In this document: one piece after another, positions 23,601-32,600 of the stretch
Position numbering within the stretch: the first letter of the stretch is position 1
How the letters are laid out: the number at the start of each line of letters is the position of its first letter
NCBI RefSeq assembly: GCF_012273895.1
Contig: NC_052119.1
Location: forward strand, 9,214,705-9,278,704
DNA length: 64,000 nt
Source of the DNA: Zerene cesonia
Lineage: Eukaryota > Arthropoda > Insecta > Lepidoptera > Pieridae
Reading direction: 5' to 3'
Made by a program: the position numbers and the translations under genes
The notes under the pieces: model-generated
The model's input: the letters and a program-made list of their open reading frames with translations, nothing else
Told to the model about the DNA's origin: nothing
Database searches by the model: none

Positions 23601-26010
23601 ATGGAAGTTCACCCCCCAGCTTTTCTAACAACATTGCCTTGTCTTTGAGTTTCTTTAACAATTCACTTTCGTCTTGACTGTCTTCATCAGATTTTGTTGT
23701 AACTGGCTTAGGATTCACTTTTCTTTCCTGTTATGCAATAAACTATGATCTTAATACATTTTCAATTAAATTCTTAGGATTTCAATATTATTTTATTCAC
23801 CTCAGATTGAAAACTTAGCCATCATTCTGCATAGTAATAAATCCAATTTCACTAAAATCTATATCATTAAATAACTAAAGAATTCACAAAGCAAAAACTA
23901 TAAGATGACATAATTTTTGCAAAGTGAGTCAAAAATTAAATAACAATGACAAATTTAGTGAGATTGAAAAATTACTGTGTGGCTATTGCCATGATTTGCA
24001 TACTCAGATTGCGCTTCTCATCATTGGTGTTCAAAAGGACAAAAAAAAAAAAATAATAAATGGAACTGAGTGGCAAAAGTGAGCAGACATATTACATATA
24101 GCTCAAATTCATGTTGGCAATACATTGCTTTCAATTGAAGCAACTAATTTGCTTGAAAAATCACAAAAAAATCTTTATAAATCTATGTAATTGATTTACT
24201 ATGAATATAATAAAAAAACATAATATGTATCTTCAGATTGAAATCATACTTCATCAATCTGAAATAGTATTATACACGGTTAGCAAATTCAACACTAAAA
24301 CATGGTGTTCCCTTTAAAAAAAAATAATTTAACACATTTTTTCTATGTTTACATAACTTTAGTAGTCTATATATTTGCACACTCAGTTATGAAATACTAT
24401 GCTTTAAATCTATAGATATATAATACCTCTTCCTTCACACTTTCAACTTTACTCTCCTCTGGTTTCACCTCTTGAACCATATCATCAGGTAATTCTGGGC
24501 CGATGGGGGCCGAATAACTTTGATTTTCAGGTAACGAAGGTCCATACTCCACCGTTTTGGTCTTCTGTTTCTTTGGCTGATGCTTCGGTGCCACAGGCTT
24601 CTGTGTTACTGGTTTTGCTTTAGCAACTTCTTGCTCATCATTTGAGTCTGAATCTGAGTTGTGGTAGGACGTGATCAGCTCTATTTTGTATCTGTAATAC
24701 AAAATGCGGACTTAGAAACAAAGTTACAGTGATTATTGATAGATTAGGATATATTGATAGAGTATGAGTAGATTTTACCATAATTAGAAATGTTTTTGAA
24801 ATATGTCAAAATTTATATTAAATTACCATGCTAAGTTATACAAGCCCACAGTGTGCATGAAATATACATATATATTTTATCATTGAAAAAAATTTATTAG
24901 AACAAATACTATGTTGGTTAAAATTATTCAAACTGTATGAATATACTTACTCATCTTCACTGTCACTAGACGGCCTTTTCTTTGAATTTTTCTTGTCTTT
25001 AGAGGAAGCTTTATCGTTTTTCTTGGAAGTTTTAATTGAAGGCTTTGTTACTTTTGCTTGAGTGCTTTGTTTCTCCGCTAAAGCTTGTTGATACAATTGC
25101 CATTCCTCTGCTGATACTTCTGTGGAACCTGAAAAATTCATCTTTTAAATAAAGAATCAGTTTTTTTTTATTTTATGTGAGTATTTACATTTAGACATTA
25201 AAGTGTTTTTAACAGATTATAAATGCCATTTACTCACTATATTACAGTCTGATCGTGCTTGATGCAAAGTGTTCGAAACATCAGATTAATAATATAATGA
25301 ATACATCACATTTAATATGCATTATAAAGTTTTTAATTTCTAAATGTAAAATACTCGCGTAAAATCAAACACAAGAAAATACTATTCCTGTACATTACTG
25401 AATATTTTTATCATTATTGATACTTTTGTAAAAATTGTATTCACCAAAGAAACAACTAAAAATAATGAAACAACTTACCTGCTGTGTTCAACTGCTGTTG
25501 AGCTAATTTCAGTGCCAACAAATATTCAGGAGGGGCTTCCCAAGTGACTGCATTTGTATGTTGATTCCAGTAATAGGTGAAGCCACTATTCTCATCATAG
25601 CAAGCAGACCAGGCTACATATGAAAAAGTTTTTACATCAGACAAATATTAAATATATTTATAAGAACAAGGAAGGCGAATTATCTATAGGTTTATCTAAA
25701 TTATTATTCCAACAAACAACAAAGAGGAGCAATATGTTTATTTCAATGAAACTAATTGAAATTCAATTATTGTCGGTACAAAAATGCTCAGGTATTCTAA
25801 AATTGTTTTTAGGCTATTGTTGTGATATTGTCACTTACGGCAATGGGATATTGGCGGTGGATGTATGGCGGCCGAAGCGTGGTTATTTGTCGCGTAGCTT
25901 GTTGGTAGTTTTGCATTGGCTTGCGGCTTCTTGGACACTGATGAACCATCGTCAGAATCATCGGAATCGCCATAATTTACGAGTAAGCCCAGCGGGTTAG
26001 TCTTACTCAT
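17557..26010 (-). CDS. Fnbp4: Formin-binding protein 4 orthologue, WW-domain protein (10 exons, 775 aa)
   Basis: Exons by descending coordinate are 26010-25839, 25613-25479, 25128-24951, 24691-24427, 23727-22927, 22526-22393, 19500-19383, 18889-18722, 18498-18238 and 17652-17557. Every junction is GT-AG, phases match, and the total is 2328 nt (775 codons plus stop). An in-frame TGA 24 nt upstream of the ATG supports the start. Residue map: N-terminal GLLVNYGDSDDSDD motif; WW1 about 58-90 (W59, W82, P85); a second acidic LITSY...SDSDS motif in exon 4; a Lys/Glu-rich middle with PPPPPP; WW2 about 555-585 (W556, Y567, W579, P582); polyproline exon 8; a DELLSFYSDIAELEK motif and Arg/Glu-rich tail; and a C-terminal SLVAKWQQVAEEI segment. 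This order matches vertebrate FNBP4, which binds proline-rich formin regions through WW domains and is largely nuclear (family knowledge). Human FNBP4 is longer (about 1000 aa), mainly in low-complexity parts and at the C-terminus. Confidence 0.92.
17775..17836 (+). repeat. tRNA-related SINE head in Fnbp4 intron 9
   Basis: GGCGCCGTGGTTAGAGAG holds an A-box-like block and GTGAATTCGATTCC a B-box-like block. No cloverleaf closes, so it is SINE-derived rather than a tRNA gene. Confidence 0.5.
17981..18115 (-). mobile_element. Helitron-like fragment in Fnbp4 intron 9
   Basis: CTAGCTGTGCCGCGGATTTG GCCGCGTAG is a reversed CTAG end with hairpin; TCTTTATAATATTCGTAAAG marks the other side. Confidence 0.5.
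18238..18498 (-). CDS. Fnbp4: Fnbp4 exon 9 (FYSDIAELEK motif and Arg/Glu repeats)
   Basis: The exon encodes residues 658-744. EIGDELLSFYSDIAELEKH is a conserved FNBP4 signature. It is followed by about 50 residues of Arg/Glu/Ser/Lys repeats (RESERGREREKRHRESEK and so on), encoded by a polypurine tract. The frame reads on into a stop only through the intron; a perfect AAG|GTGAGT donor precedes it, so the protein continues in exon 10. Confidence 0.88.
18722..18889 (-). CDS. Fnbp4: Fnbp4 exon 8 (polyproline exon)
   Basis: The exon encodes residues 602-657. It is dominated by proline runs: a stretch of seven Pro, then PPPPAWDDPPPPG, a TPH-type repeat (HTPHVQHTPHTP) and a final PPPPPP. Such tracts are ligands for SH3, WW and EVH1 domains, possibly including the protein's own WW domains (inference). 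The antisense strand shows long Gly/Arg/Ala-rich open frames; these are shadows of this composition. Confidence 0.88.
19031..19106 (+). repeat. tRNA-like repeat in Fnbp4 intron 7
   Basis: GCGTTGCTACGGTTTGGCAA followed by GACGCAGGCCCAAATCCCGC and CTCGTGATCAAATTTT is a diverged copy of the tRNA-like unit at 38792-38866, with the same flank (GAAATGCTTTGTAAATGAGA upstream). Confidence 0.6.
19178..19290 (+). mobile_element. Lep1-like 5' fragment in Fnbp4 intron 7
   Basis: TCCTACTAATATTATAAATG CGAAAGTTTGTAAGGATG then a CACGCAAAAACTACTG core; it breaks off after ATTTGGTACGTAGATAG. Confidence 0.7.
19383..19500 (-). CDS. Fnbp4: Fnbp4 exon 7 (end of WW domain 2, GC-rich)
   Basis: The exon encodes residues 562-601. 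RYSYKREADGLVQWEYP completes WW2 (Y567, Y569, W579, P582), and a Thr/Pro linker TTPPPPDVT follows. W556 to W579 has the same spacing as in WW1. All but one of the complete codons end in G or C. The preceding intron (19501-22392, about 2.9 kb) splits the WW domain and holds a Helitron-like element. Confidence 0.88.
19879..20235 (-). mobile_element. Full-length Helitron-like element in Fnbp4 intron 6
   Basis: CTAGC at one end with GGCCGCGGCTTCGCCCGCGT, CAAAATCGGTTCAGTGGTTT inside, a CAGA tetranucleotide run, and TTTATAATATTAGTAGGGAT at the other end. Confidence 0.7.
20885..20990 (-). pseudogene. Coding-like orphan segment in Fnbp4 intron 6
   Basis: The minus strand reads TTESSNKTLKRHEERRQSVA and then EAYRAFDSG before a good donor (TCTG|GTAAGA, 20876-20885 region). 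It ends in phase 1, so it cannot be inserted between Fnbp4 exons 6 and 7 without breaking WW2. It may be an exon of a nested gene, a processed fragment or transposon coding sequence. The family is not recognised. Confidence 0.25.
22295..22343. repeat. 49-bp alternating purine-pyrimidine tract
   Basis: Uninterrupted R-Y alternation rich in CG, GT and three ACGTGT units, 50 nt inside the intron from the exon 6 donor. It has Z-DNA potential. Confidence 0.85.
22393..22526 (-). CDS. Fnbp4: Fnbp4 exon 6 (start of WW domain 2, GC-rich)
   Basis: The exon encodes residues 518-561 plus two bases. It has the family pattern of a helical region before WW2 (GALSAPYWRRWVEGAAAALG), then PPGWHCVFQR, the first strand of WW2 with W556. 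Of the 44 complete codons, 42 end in G or C. The acceptor is CATTCCAG and the donor is AG|GTACGC. It has no open-ended alternative: the AG + G join to exon 7 restores Arg562 and the WW fold. Confidence 0.88.
22661..22686. repeat. Tandem AAGAGCTC repeat
   Basis: Three consecutive AAGAGCTC units, each with the palindrome GAGCTC, in Fnbp4 intron 5. Confidence 0.8.
22927..23727 (-). CDS. Fnbp4: Fnbp4 exon 5 (long central exon)
   Basis: This 801-nt exon encodes residues 251-517. It carries a Leu/Lys heptad-like segment (ELLKKLKDKAMLLEKL), an acidic DLDIDELLQEIEQKEL helix, the proline run KPVDKPPPPPPEKEK and a conserved-looking DLVEAKLKYL segment near the end. Codons are AT-ending for the most part (about 11 of the first 33 end in G or C), in sharp contrast with the next three exons. 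The donor is CAG|GTGAGC. Confidence 0.9.
24427..24691 (-). CDS. Fnbp4: Fnbp4 exon 4 (acidic motif and basic linker)
   Basis: The exon encodes about residues 162-250. It begins YKIELITSYHNSDSDSNDE, which echoes the N-terminal LLVNY...SDDSDD motif. A basic PKHQPKKQKTK segment follows, then GPSLPENQSY and GPELPDD repeats, and an acidic end. It ends in phase 0. Confidence 0.88.
24951..25128 (-). CDS. Fnbp4: Fnbp4 exon 3 (Lys/Ser-rich linker)
   Basis: The exon encodes about residues 103-161. It starts GSTEVSAEEWQLYQQALAEK, probably a short helix, and then becomes a Lys/Ser-rich disordered stretch ending RPSSDSEDE, which looks like nuclear-localisation and CK2-type acidic sequence (inference). Phases fit exon 2 (phase 1) and exon 4 (phase 2). 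The donor is GTAAGT. Confidence 0.88.
25161..25382. mobile_element. MITE/foldback element in Fnbp4 intron 2
   Basis: Ends GTGAGTATTTACATTTAGAC and, reversed, CGCGAGTATTTTACATTTAG form imperfect inverted repeats; centre AAGTGTTCGAAACATCAGAT is shared with 35764-35951. It fills most of a 350-bp intron. Confidence 0.65.
25479..25613 (-). CDS. Fnbp4: Fnbp4 exon 2 (WW domain 1)
   Basis: The exon encodes residues 58-102. WW1 is complete here: W59, the aromatic block YYWN (71-74), W82 and the PP at 85-86. This binding face recognises proline-rich ligands in the family. The donor is GTAAGT and the acceptor is TATGTAG. Confidence 0.92.
25839..26010 (-). CDS. Fnbp4: Fnbp4 exon 1 (start codon)
   Basis: The exon encodes residues 1-57 plus one base. 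It opens MSKTNPLGLLVNYGDSDDSD, the acidic LL-x-NY-x-SD motif typical of FNBP4, followed by an Ala/Asn/Pro-rich linker. The donor is GTAAGT. The ATG at 26008-26010 is the first in frame after an upstream TGA. Confidence 0.9.
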
Positions 26011-26570
26011 TCTTGCAATGCAATTACCAGTTCAAGAGTATACAAATATATGCTGACATTTACTGAATCTTTACAAAGCTTTACTTAATTTCATTATTAT
26101 ACTTAACATTGATATAGTACAAAATACTGCAATTGGACAAATAGTTTTTCATAAGAGCATTTCTTAATAATTTTTTTTATCACTGACAGGTGTCTGAACT
26201 GAACTCTGAAATGTGAAATATGAATTTATTGAAGTCACAGATTAAGTACTAGTTACTCCGAAGGTTGAATCAGTACATAAGTGTATAATCTATGGTTGAA
26301 TCCATAGACGAATAAATAAAAAGAAATAATTTTTTTTAAACCATAGACACCAAATCAGTATCGCATAGATAATAATATAATATAATCTACACTAATATTA
26401 TAAACAGGTAAAACAGAGGTAAATTTTGTATTTTTGTATTTACGCATTTTTGAATATTTGTAACGTTTTCACGCAAAAACACACGTATCAGCAGATATGT
26501 AAACTATGAGGAATATCATTTTATACTGGCCACTTGCTTTGGCTCCACCCAGATGCAGCCGAGATTTTTA
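26011..26570. other. Fnbp4 upstream region
   Basis: 5' UTR and promoter should lie here. I see no clear TATA box or initiator and no divergent gene. Confidence 0.35.
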
Positions 26571-26579
26571 TCATGTCAT

Positions 26580-26660
26580 CATTGACAAAGGTGCTGGTGG
26601 GTCGTCTAATGGTAAGCGCCTTCACTAACTATGAAAATTTACAGAAGCGTAAGATTGTTT
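26580..26660 (+). repeat. SINE-like fragment
   Basis: GGTGCTGGTGGGTCGTCTAA TGGTAAGCGCCTTCAC, 5' part of the same SINE as at 4750. Confidence 0.5.
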
Positions 26661-26699
26661 AAATAATAAGACCATTTATTCTGAACTAAAAGAATTTGT

Positions 26700-27190
26700 A
26701 TTTATAATATTGTGGATTCATTTTGTTCAATCATAAAATGTCTCCTTGTTCAGAATGCCTTTTGGCATACGCCTTCTTCAAACACCATCCATTGGATATA
26801 TATGTCGGATACAAACTAAAAATTGATCAAAACATACAGGTATTGGACTGCGAGTGCCATCTATTGGATACATAACTAACAACCGAAGAAAGCGTAGAGA
26901 TATTGGAGCGCCAGCGCCGTCTAATAGCGTTATACAGAGTCTAGGAGGGGCGTAAGCCGAGCGGGACAGTCAGAAATTGTCCAGCCGTCTCTGCGATAGC
27001 AAGTCTCCTGGGAACTGTACCGCGTTCCAATTTTTAAGTGTAAAATTAAGTTAACGGTTAAAGTGATTGTCATTTAATTTAAATTTGAATTACAACCGAC
27101 TTTCAATTCGAAGTAACTTTTATTTCCCTTGCTCGTATCCACTGCCTACACGCTTGGAAGCATGGCCGAAGACAATCCTGACCACCTTAT
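26700..27190 (+). mobile_element. LTR-retrotransposon-like fragment
   Basis: A mixed-composition block with two to three diverged copies of a roughly 60-bp unit (TATTGGACTGCGAGTGCCAT; TATTGGAGCGCCAGCGCCGT), then a leader-like stretch and an ATG at 27162 opening MAEDNPDH, as a gag gene might. No LTR pair, primer site or polymerase is visible, so classification is tentative. Confidence 0.35.
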
Positions 27191-27234
27191 GTCGATATAT
27201 ATATATTATACAAGGTTGTTTATAGATCTATGCA

Positions 27235-27375
27235 AATGGATTGCCGAGGGTAAGGTAAGGTAGGCAGATAGGTAAGCGTAATGAACGAAAGGATTGGGCA
27301 AGGTAAGGAATAGGATGCGGAGCTCCGGATCCCCCACTAACTAAACGAAACACAGTAGCAAATTACTATTTCACG
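27235..27375 (+). repeat. SINE-like fragment
   Basis: AACGAAAGGATTGGGCAAGG, then CTAAACGAAACACAGTAGCA and CTATTTCACGCC match the 3' half of the repeat at 51985 and 47640. Confidence 0.5.
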
Positions 27376-27494
27376 CCTTTGAAACTTTATAATGTTAGTG
27401 TAGTTTCAGTTATAAAATTAAAATAAAAGGGTACACTGCAAAAAAAAAAAGACTGACAATTATATTATTTGCTTATCTATTTGATTCAGTTGTG

Positions 27495-27707
27495 TTAAGC
27501 AGATTTTCGCTGCCTAGGACCAACCTGTACTCGCCAGTTGTTAGTCGGTTCGTGAGTCACTAGGCTGTATATCATATCTAAGTACTTTATATTTTCTGAA
27601 TTAATTAATTGGCGCTTCGTTTCGGCCCTTTCCGTATGCCGCCCGGGGACAGTGCGGCAATAAATTATATTGTAAAATATAATATAAATAATTAATAAAT
27701 TAGACAA
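27495..27707 (-). pseudogene. Coding-like fragment, probably transposon-derived
   Basis: The minus-strand frame includes RTVPGRHTERAETKRQLINS and ends VTHEPTNNWRVQVGPRQRKS-A-stop. Its base composition is more even than the flanks. It lies beside an LTR-like fragment and SINE debris. No family is recognised. Confidence 0.2.
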
Positions 27708-28194
27708 TCAAATGTCTACTTTAAATAACTTATAATAAAGTATGCATACCTAAATAAAACAAAAAATACATTTTAGTATTTAATTTAACTTAACTTTTAC
27801 ATAGGCACGTGTAAAAATTTACAACAATGTATAAAAATAAATCTATTTGTACACAACTATGACAAATTAATAAACAACAGATGTCAGTAACAAACACATG
27901 ATACAATATAATTATTAGCCAAAAATATAATAACAATAAGTAAGTATAAAGCGTTACTTTGTCAAAATGGCAAGATGTAACAGCATTTTTAAGTGTTTTA
28001 ACTTATGTCGCCATTTCATTGTAAAAACGCTAAACTGTAAGCAGTTTTTCGACAAATTAAAATTTCTCGGTAATCTTAGACATAACTTTACGGTCACTCA
28101 ACATTGAAAACATTGCAATCAAAATAATTATGTTTATTTTTATATAATTTTGTTCTTTTGCTTATAACTTTAATATATATTATATTCACTTGTA

Positions 28195-28410
28195 TTTATT
28201 AAATATATATGTATATATAATACAATATAGTGTATATAAAAACCTTATCTATTTAAATTATAACGATTCTAGCGTGTTACTATTTGAGAGAATTAAAATT
28301 GTTTCAAGTTAATAGGCATTTAAAATTACTAGTAAGTGTCGTAATTTTGACTGGGTGTACACCAAATTATAAAACGTATTGTTTAGGGCTTATTCTTGGT
28401 TACTTTTATT
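28195..28410 (-). terminator. Candidate poly(A) signals of the CPAP1-like gene
   Basis: AATAAA occurs on the minus strand at 28405-28410 and 28195-28200, about 200 and 410 nt past the stop. The surrounding DNA is AT-rich and non-coding, consistent with a 3' UTR. Either could be used. Confidence 0.35.
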
Positions 28411-28605
28411 TTTGGTGTATTGCAGTGCAAAATTAAGTCTCGCTGAATGCTTCTGTTTATCTTCTACAAAGATACACTGAATATCTTTATCTTGCATTCT
28501 TCAAATTGACATTGAGGATAAGTTCTCTGTTTAGTTTAAAAAAGGGATGAACCGTTAGGATGCCATGTACAGGTACATGTGTAAATAAATAATTTCCTAA
28601 GAGTG

Positions 28606-29661
28606 TTACCGTTTAACTACACAAGGCTCGCATTTACCAGGTTCAAGATAGGCTGGATGGCATTGAGGACAATTAGGGTTTTCTCCATAGCTGGACCTCC
28701 CAGGCCTGGATACCTCAACTTGAAAGGAAGTCTGTGCTTCATCATCACCGTAACCCGGGTGAGGATTGTCCAAAGGAAATACGTAATCAGGGACGAAGTA
28801 TGAGCTAATGTTGTACTCTGTGTTGCTTGGAGTTGGATCAATAGTTGCTGGAGTGGTTCTTGGTGCGCTAAATGGTCGTTTTCCCTGAGACTTTTGTGGA
28901 ACATTAGTAACATTTGTGAAGTTGCTAAATTTTGGTGGTTCCAGATCCAACGCAGGGACAGCCCATTTCCATTCGTAGTAAATAGGTGGCCCCATTGTAG
29001 TAGTCAAACCCGGTGCTGGGAAATCTTTTTTCGGTGGCAGCAAATCTTTTGAAGGCTCTGGTATACTTTGCGTTGAAGGAAGGCTATCTTGTAACTTTAC
29101 TTTGGAATTGACTGAATCAAATCTGGATTCACTTTTCGATCCTTTCTTACTATCCACCTTGACGAAGTTAAAGTTCTTATCGTGGTTTTTATTTTTGCGC
29201 GGTGTTCTGTCTTCCTCTGAGCTGACTTGGCCAGCGGGCAAATGTTGGTTCAGGTTTAGGATTTCCGCTTGAGTCATGGATGTTCCAGTATTGCGTGTGT
29301 CAGGAGAATTAGGATCGAACCTTTTAATGAAATTATATACTGAATCTTCTGGTTCCATTCTGATGTCCAATTGGTTGGCGCCATCAGTTGAGCCCGGTGA
29401 AGGAAGGAACGGAGGATTCAATTCTTGAGACGGCGGTTGTATCTTAGTGGATTCTTTGACGGGGGTGTGAATCGTGGGTTGGGCTAATATATCATCATTA
29501 TCATTGTTTACGTAGCGAGGAGTAGTGGATCGCAGGCCGATACCGGTAGACCAGGATGAAGGTGGACGGTAGTTTTGCTTGTCACTGTCCAAATCGTTGT
29601 TGTTGGCGCTTGATAGAGAATCAGCTATGCCGACGATACTGTTCCCCGGATGAATCAAGAA
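28606..29661 (-). CDS. CPAP1-like gene, last exon (disordered tail, stop)
   Basis: The exon holds 351 codons plus the stop. It begins FLIHPGNSIVGIADSLSS after the acceptor TTTCAG and stays low in hydrophobics, with many Pro, Ser, Asn, Asp and Lys. Four cysteines occur only at the extreme C-terminus, as C-X2-C-X9-C-X2-C. The frame could also be opened at an ATG inside the intron at 29682, but the splice signal and phase favour the joined model. Confidence 0.88.
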   Translation of the reverse strand, partial: FLIHPGNSIVGIADSLSSANNNDLDSDKQNYRPPSSWSTGIGLRSTTPRYVNNDNDDILAQPTIHTPVKESTKIQPPSQELNPPFLPSPGSTDGANQLDIRMEPEDSVYNFIKRFDPNSPDTRNTGTSMTQAEILNLNQHLPAGQVSSEEDRTPRKNKNHDKNFNFVKVDSKKGSKSESRFDSVNSKVKLQDSLPSTQSIPEPSKDLLPPKKDFPAPGLTTTMGPPIYYEWKWAVPALDLEPPKFSNFTNVTNVPQKSQGKRPFSAPRTTPATIDPTPSNTEYNISSYFVPDYVFPLDNPHPGYGDDEAQTSFQVEVSRPGRSSYGENPNCPQCHPAYLEPGKCEPCVVKR

Positions 29662-32600
29662 CTGAAAGAGAGTAAATTGCATGTTTTAACAACTAACTAA
29701 CACATATAATATCAAAGCTTTATTAACTATCAAGCAATCAATATATCAAAAAAGCATCATTGAATAAAACAAATAACAAAATAAGTCAGGAATCTTTTAC
29801 GGTAACAATTTTCATAGTATTTTATATTAATTATTTTTCATGGTAGGTAATTTTCATATAATGAAACTATAAATCAATGAAGGAAAGCAGTTCGCTGTTA
29901 TATTACTGAGTTCATTGATCTTGCTCTTACGTGAAATGGCTTTAACAAACAAATACAGAGATTTTATTACCTTTGTCTCAGATTCTTTAAGTCCATCGTA
30001 GTAATTACTATTTGGTGGAACAGAGAGTATGTCTGGTCGCGGGGTCCGTTGCCGCATCTCATCTTCAGACACGAACGGTTTATCTCTTTGACCTGGAATT
30101 AAAAAAAAAACTATCAGATAATCGTTGCATAACATATTTAATTAGAGAACAAGGAAACTACGACGTAAGTTAATTGCGTGCAATGTTATCACGAATCCAT
30201 CGCACTTTGTAAAAACATATTTTCCATGTGCTATACCTATGAATACCTAACGTCATTTAATCAACCGCACGAATTAATTTTTTAAGTTAATACAATCGAA
30301 TTCCAGTTAAAGAAAATGCGTACGAATGTTATAATTATCAGTTAAAAGAAAAGATTGAGAATTTTTTTTTGTAACCAATTAAGTTTAAGGACTGTAGCCA
30401 AGCCAAGACATGATATCAAATACAACTGAATAATTCTGACTAAAATCTTGGCCCATTAATTGCTTGACGCTTACTGCATTACAGATGATTTATTAAAATG
30501 GGTACACGACCTTCGGTTAACAAACGGGTCATTACCGCGTGAACTCTGACATCCGACGATACATTACTGTATTCGTGCTAACACGCAAAAAAGTGCCCAA
30601 TTATAGCACCCATGTAACGGACACACGGAAATACTATCAAGGGCACTGCACTTGATTATGTCCATTCATACAAACAATAATTGAGTAAAACCACAGATAA
30701 TATAATGCTATACGTAAAACAATGTTTAGGCCATTATATTTGTATTGTGTGCCATTATGTCTGACCATGTAAGGATAATAGGCGCTAAACAATTATGGAA
30801 AAAATGATAGACATCATAGACAATGCAACTTTTTTATTGCATTTGAAAACTGTTTTTGCAACTTGCCCATGTGAATATAGAGTTTAGTAATAGCTAATAG
30901 ATGAGGAAAGGTTACGGAGAAGTTACACGCAAACGTTCTATCTAATGCTTATCCTACTTCCTACTAATCCTATCCTACTATGCTACTAATCCTACAAATA
31001 TTATAAATGCGAAAGTTTGTAAGAATGTGTGTGTGTTTGCTGCTCTTTCACGCAAAATCTACTGAACCGATTGCAATGAAATTTGGTACGTACATAGTTG
31101 GACAACTGGAATAACATATAGGCAACTTTTTATCCCGATATTCCTACGGGAAACGGACTTACGCTGTTGAAACCGCAGGGCGCAGGTAGTATTTTAATAA
31201 TATGGAAGGTGGTAGTGAATCAAATATATTTTCCATTCCTTTAAAGGGCTTATCTAATTGGAAAATAATCAACAGCCTCTCGGTTAAATATATTACTTTT
31301 CTTGATGCCTTTTGAAGATAAATATTTTATTCCATTTTCAACTACATTGAGCATATATAGACAAAAAATAATATGCAATGCATTGAGTCGATACAATTGG
31401 TTTTTAAACACTAAAGCATCTATACGAAATTCATTTTGATTGACTCCTCGTGTGCTTTAATGTACTTTTGATTATTAACAAGAGATCAAATTATAATTTT
31501 TAAGTGCAATACGTAGCAAGGCTAGCTGTTAGGTTTGTAACGACCTCCACTGAAGGATGACTCCATAATTATTGCAAATTAACTTTACTACTATAATATT
31601 ATTTAATTACAATAACTATGAGTTACGTAAAACTTACCAAAAATAATCAGGCGTTTTACACATTATTCTGATTAAAAAATTATAATTATGTCGTAATATT
31701 CATGGTTATAAGTCAAACTTATACCTATCTGCTTTTAAACTCAGCACGCATATAAAATGCTTAGATGGATAACATCTAAACATAATTTATGCGATTTAAT
31801 TACAAAAAACAAATTGGTCATGGTAACTAGGTAGTGTTTGGAATGGATTTACTCATAACAAATTAATTATTACAATCAGGTAAAAAGAATATATGGAAAA
31901 GTGAGTGCCTATCTTGTCGGTTAGCTAAGCGTAAATAATTGAGTTTTAAGCATTTAATAACAATAATACATAATATTACATAAAGCGCCAAGGTCACTGA
32001 CTGACTGACCTATCAACGCACAGGCCACCTACCCCACCAATCAGGCTGAAATTTGGTCACTATCATGTAGGCATCCGCTAACAAAGGATTTAGATAAATT
32101 CTACACCAAGAGGATAAAATAGGGGATGAAATTATGCACCACGCGGATGAAGATGCGGGCAACAGCTTGATAATAACAATGATGTAACTGACCTATAAGC
32201 AAGTTGGCATCATAATTATCCTCTGAGTTGGAACAGTTGACCATGTACCAGTGGTCGCATATCAGCATGCGTTGCTGGAACAGCGTGGTGTTGGGGCACG
32301 AGTAGCTGAACTGGCGTCCGAGGCCATCGCACATGTGGTAGATCTGGAATCAACACATTTAGAAGATTTAAAATGTATACATCAAGAGAATATTTGGTAG
32401 ATAACTCTGTGATGTGAGCGCTATTTTTGAATGAATTCTTATGGATGTAACTTATTGGACAAATAAATTAAATAAAAAAGGTATTGTTCTAATTTACTTG
32501 GAAGTTTTGTTTAAGCTTAGCTGGATTCGATAATGACGTGTGACACATCTGACGATAAGTGTTATTAATTTGGACAGAAACGGCACAGCCGAGAGATTCA

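Noticed and set aside
23291..23677. Plus-strand Ser/Phe-rich frame
   Set aside because: Antisense of Fnbp4 exon 5.
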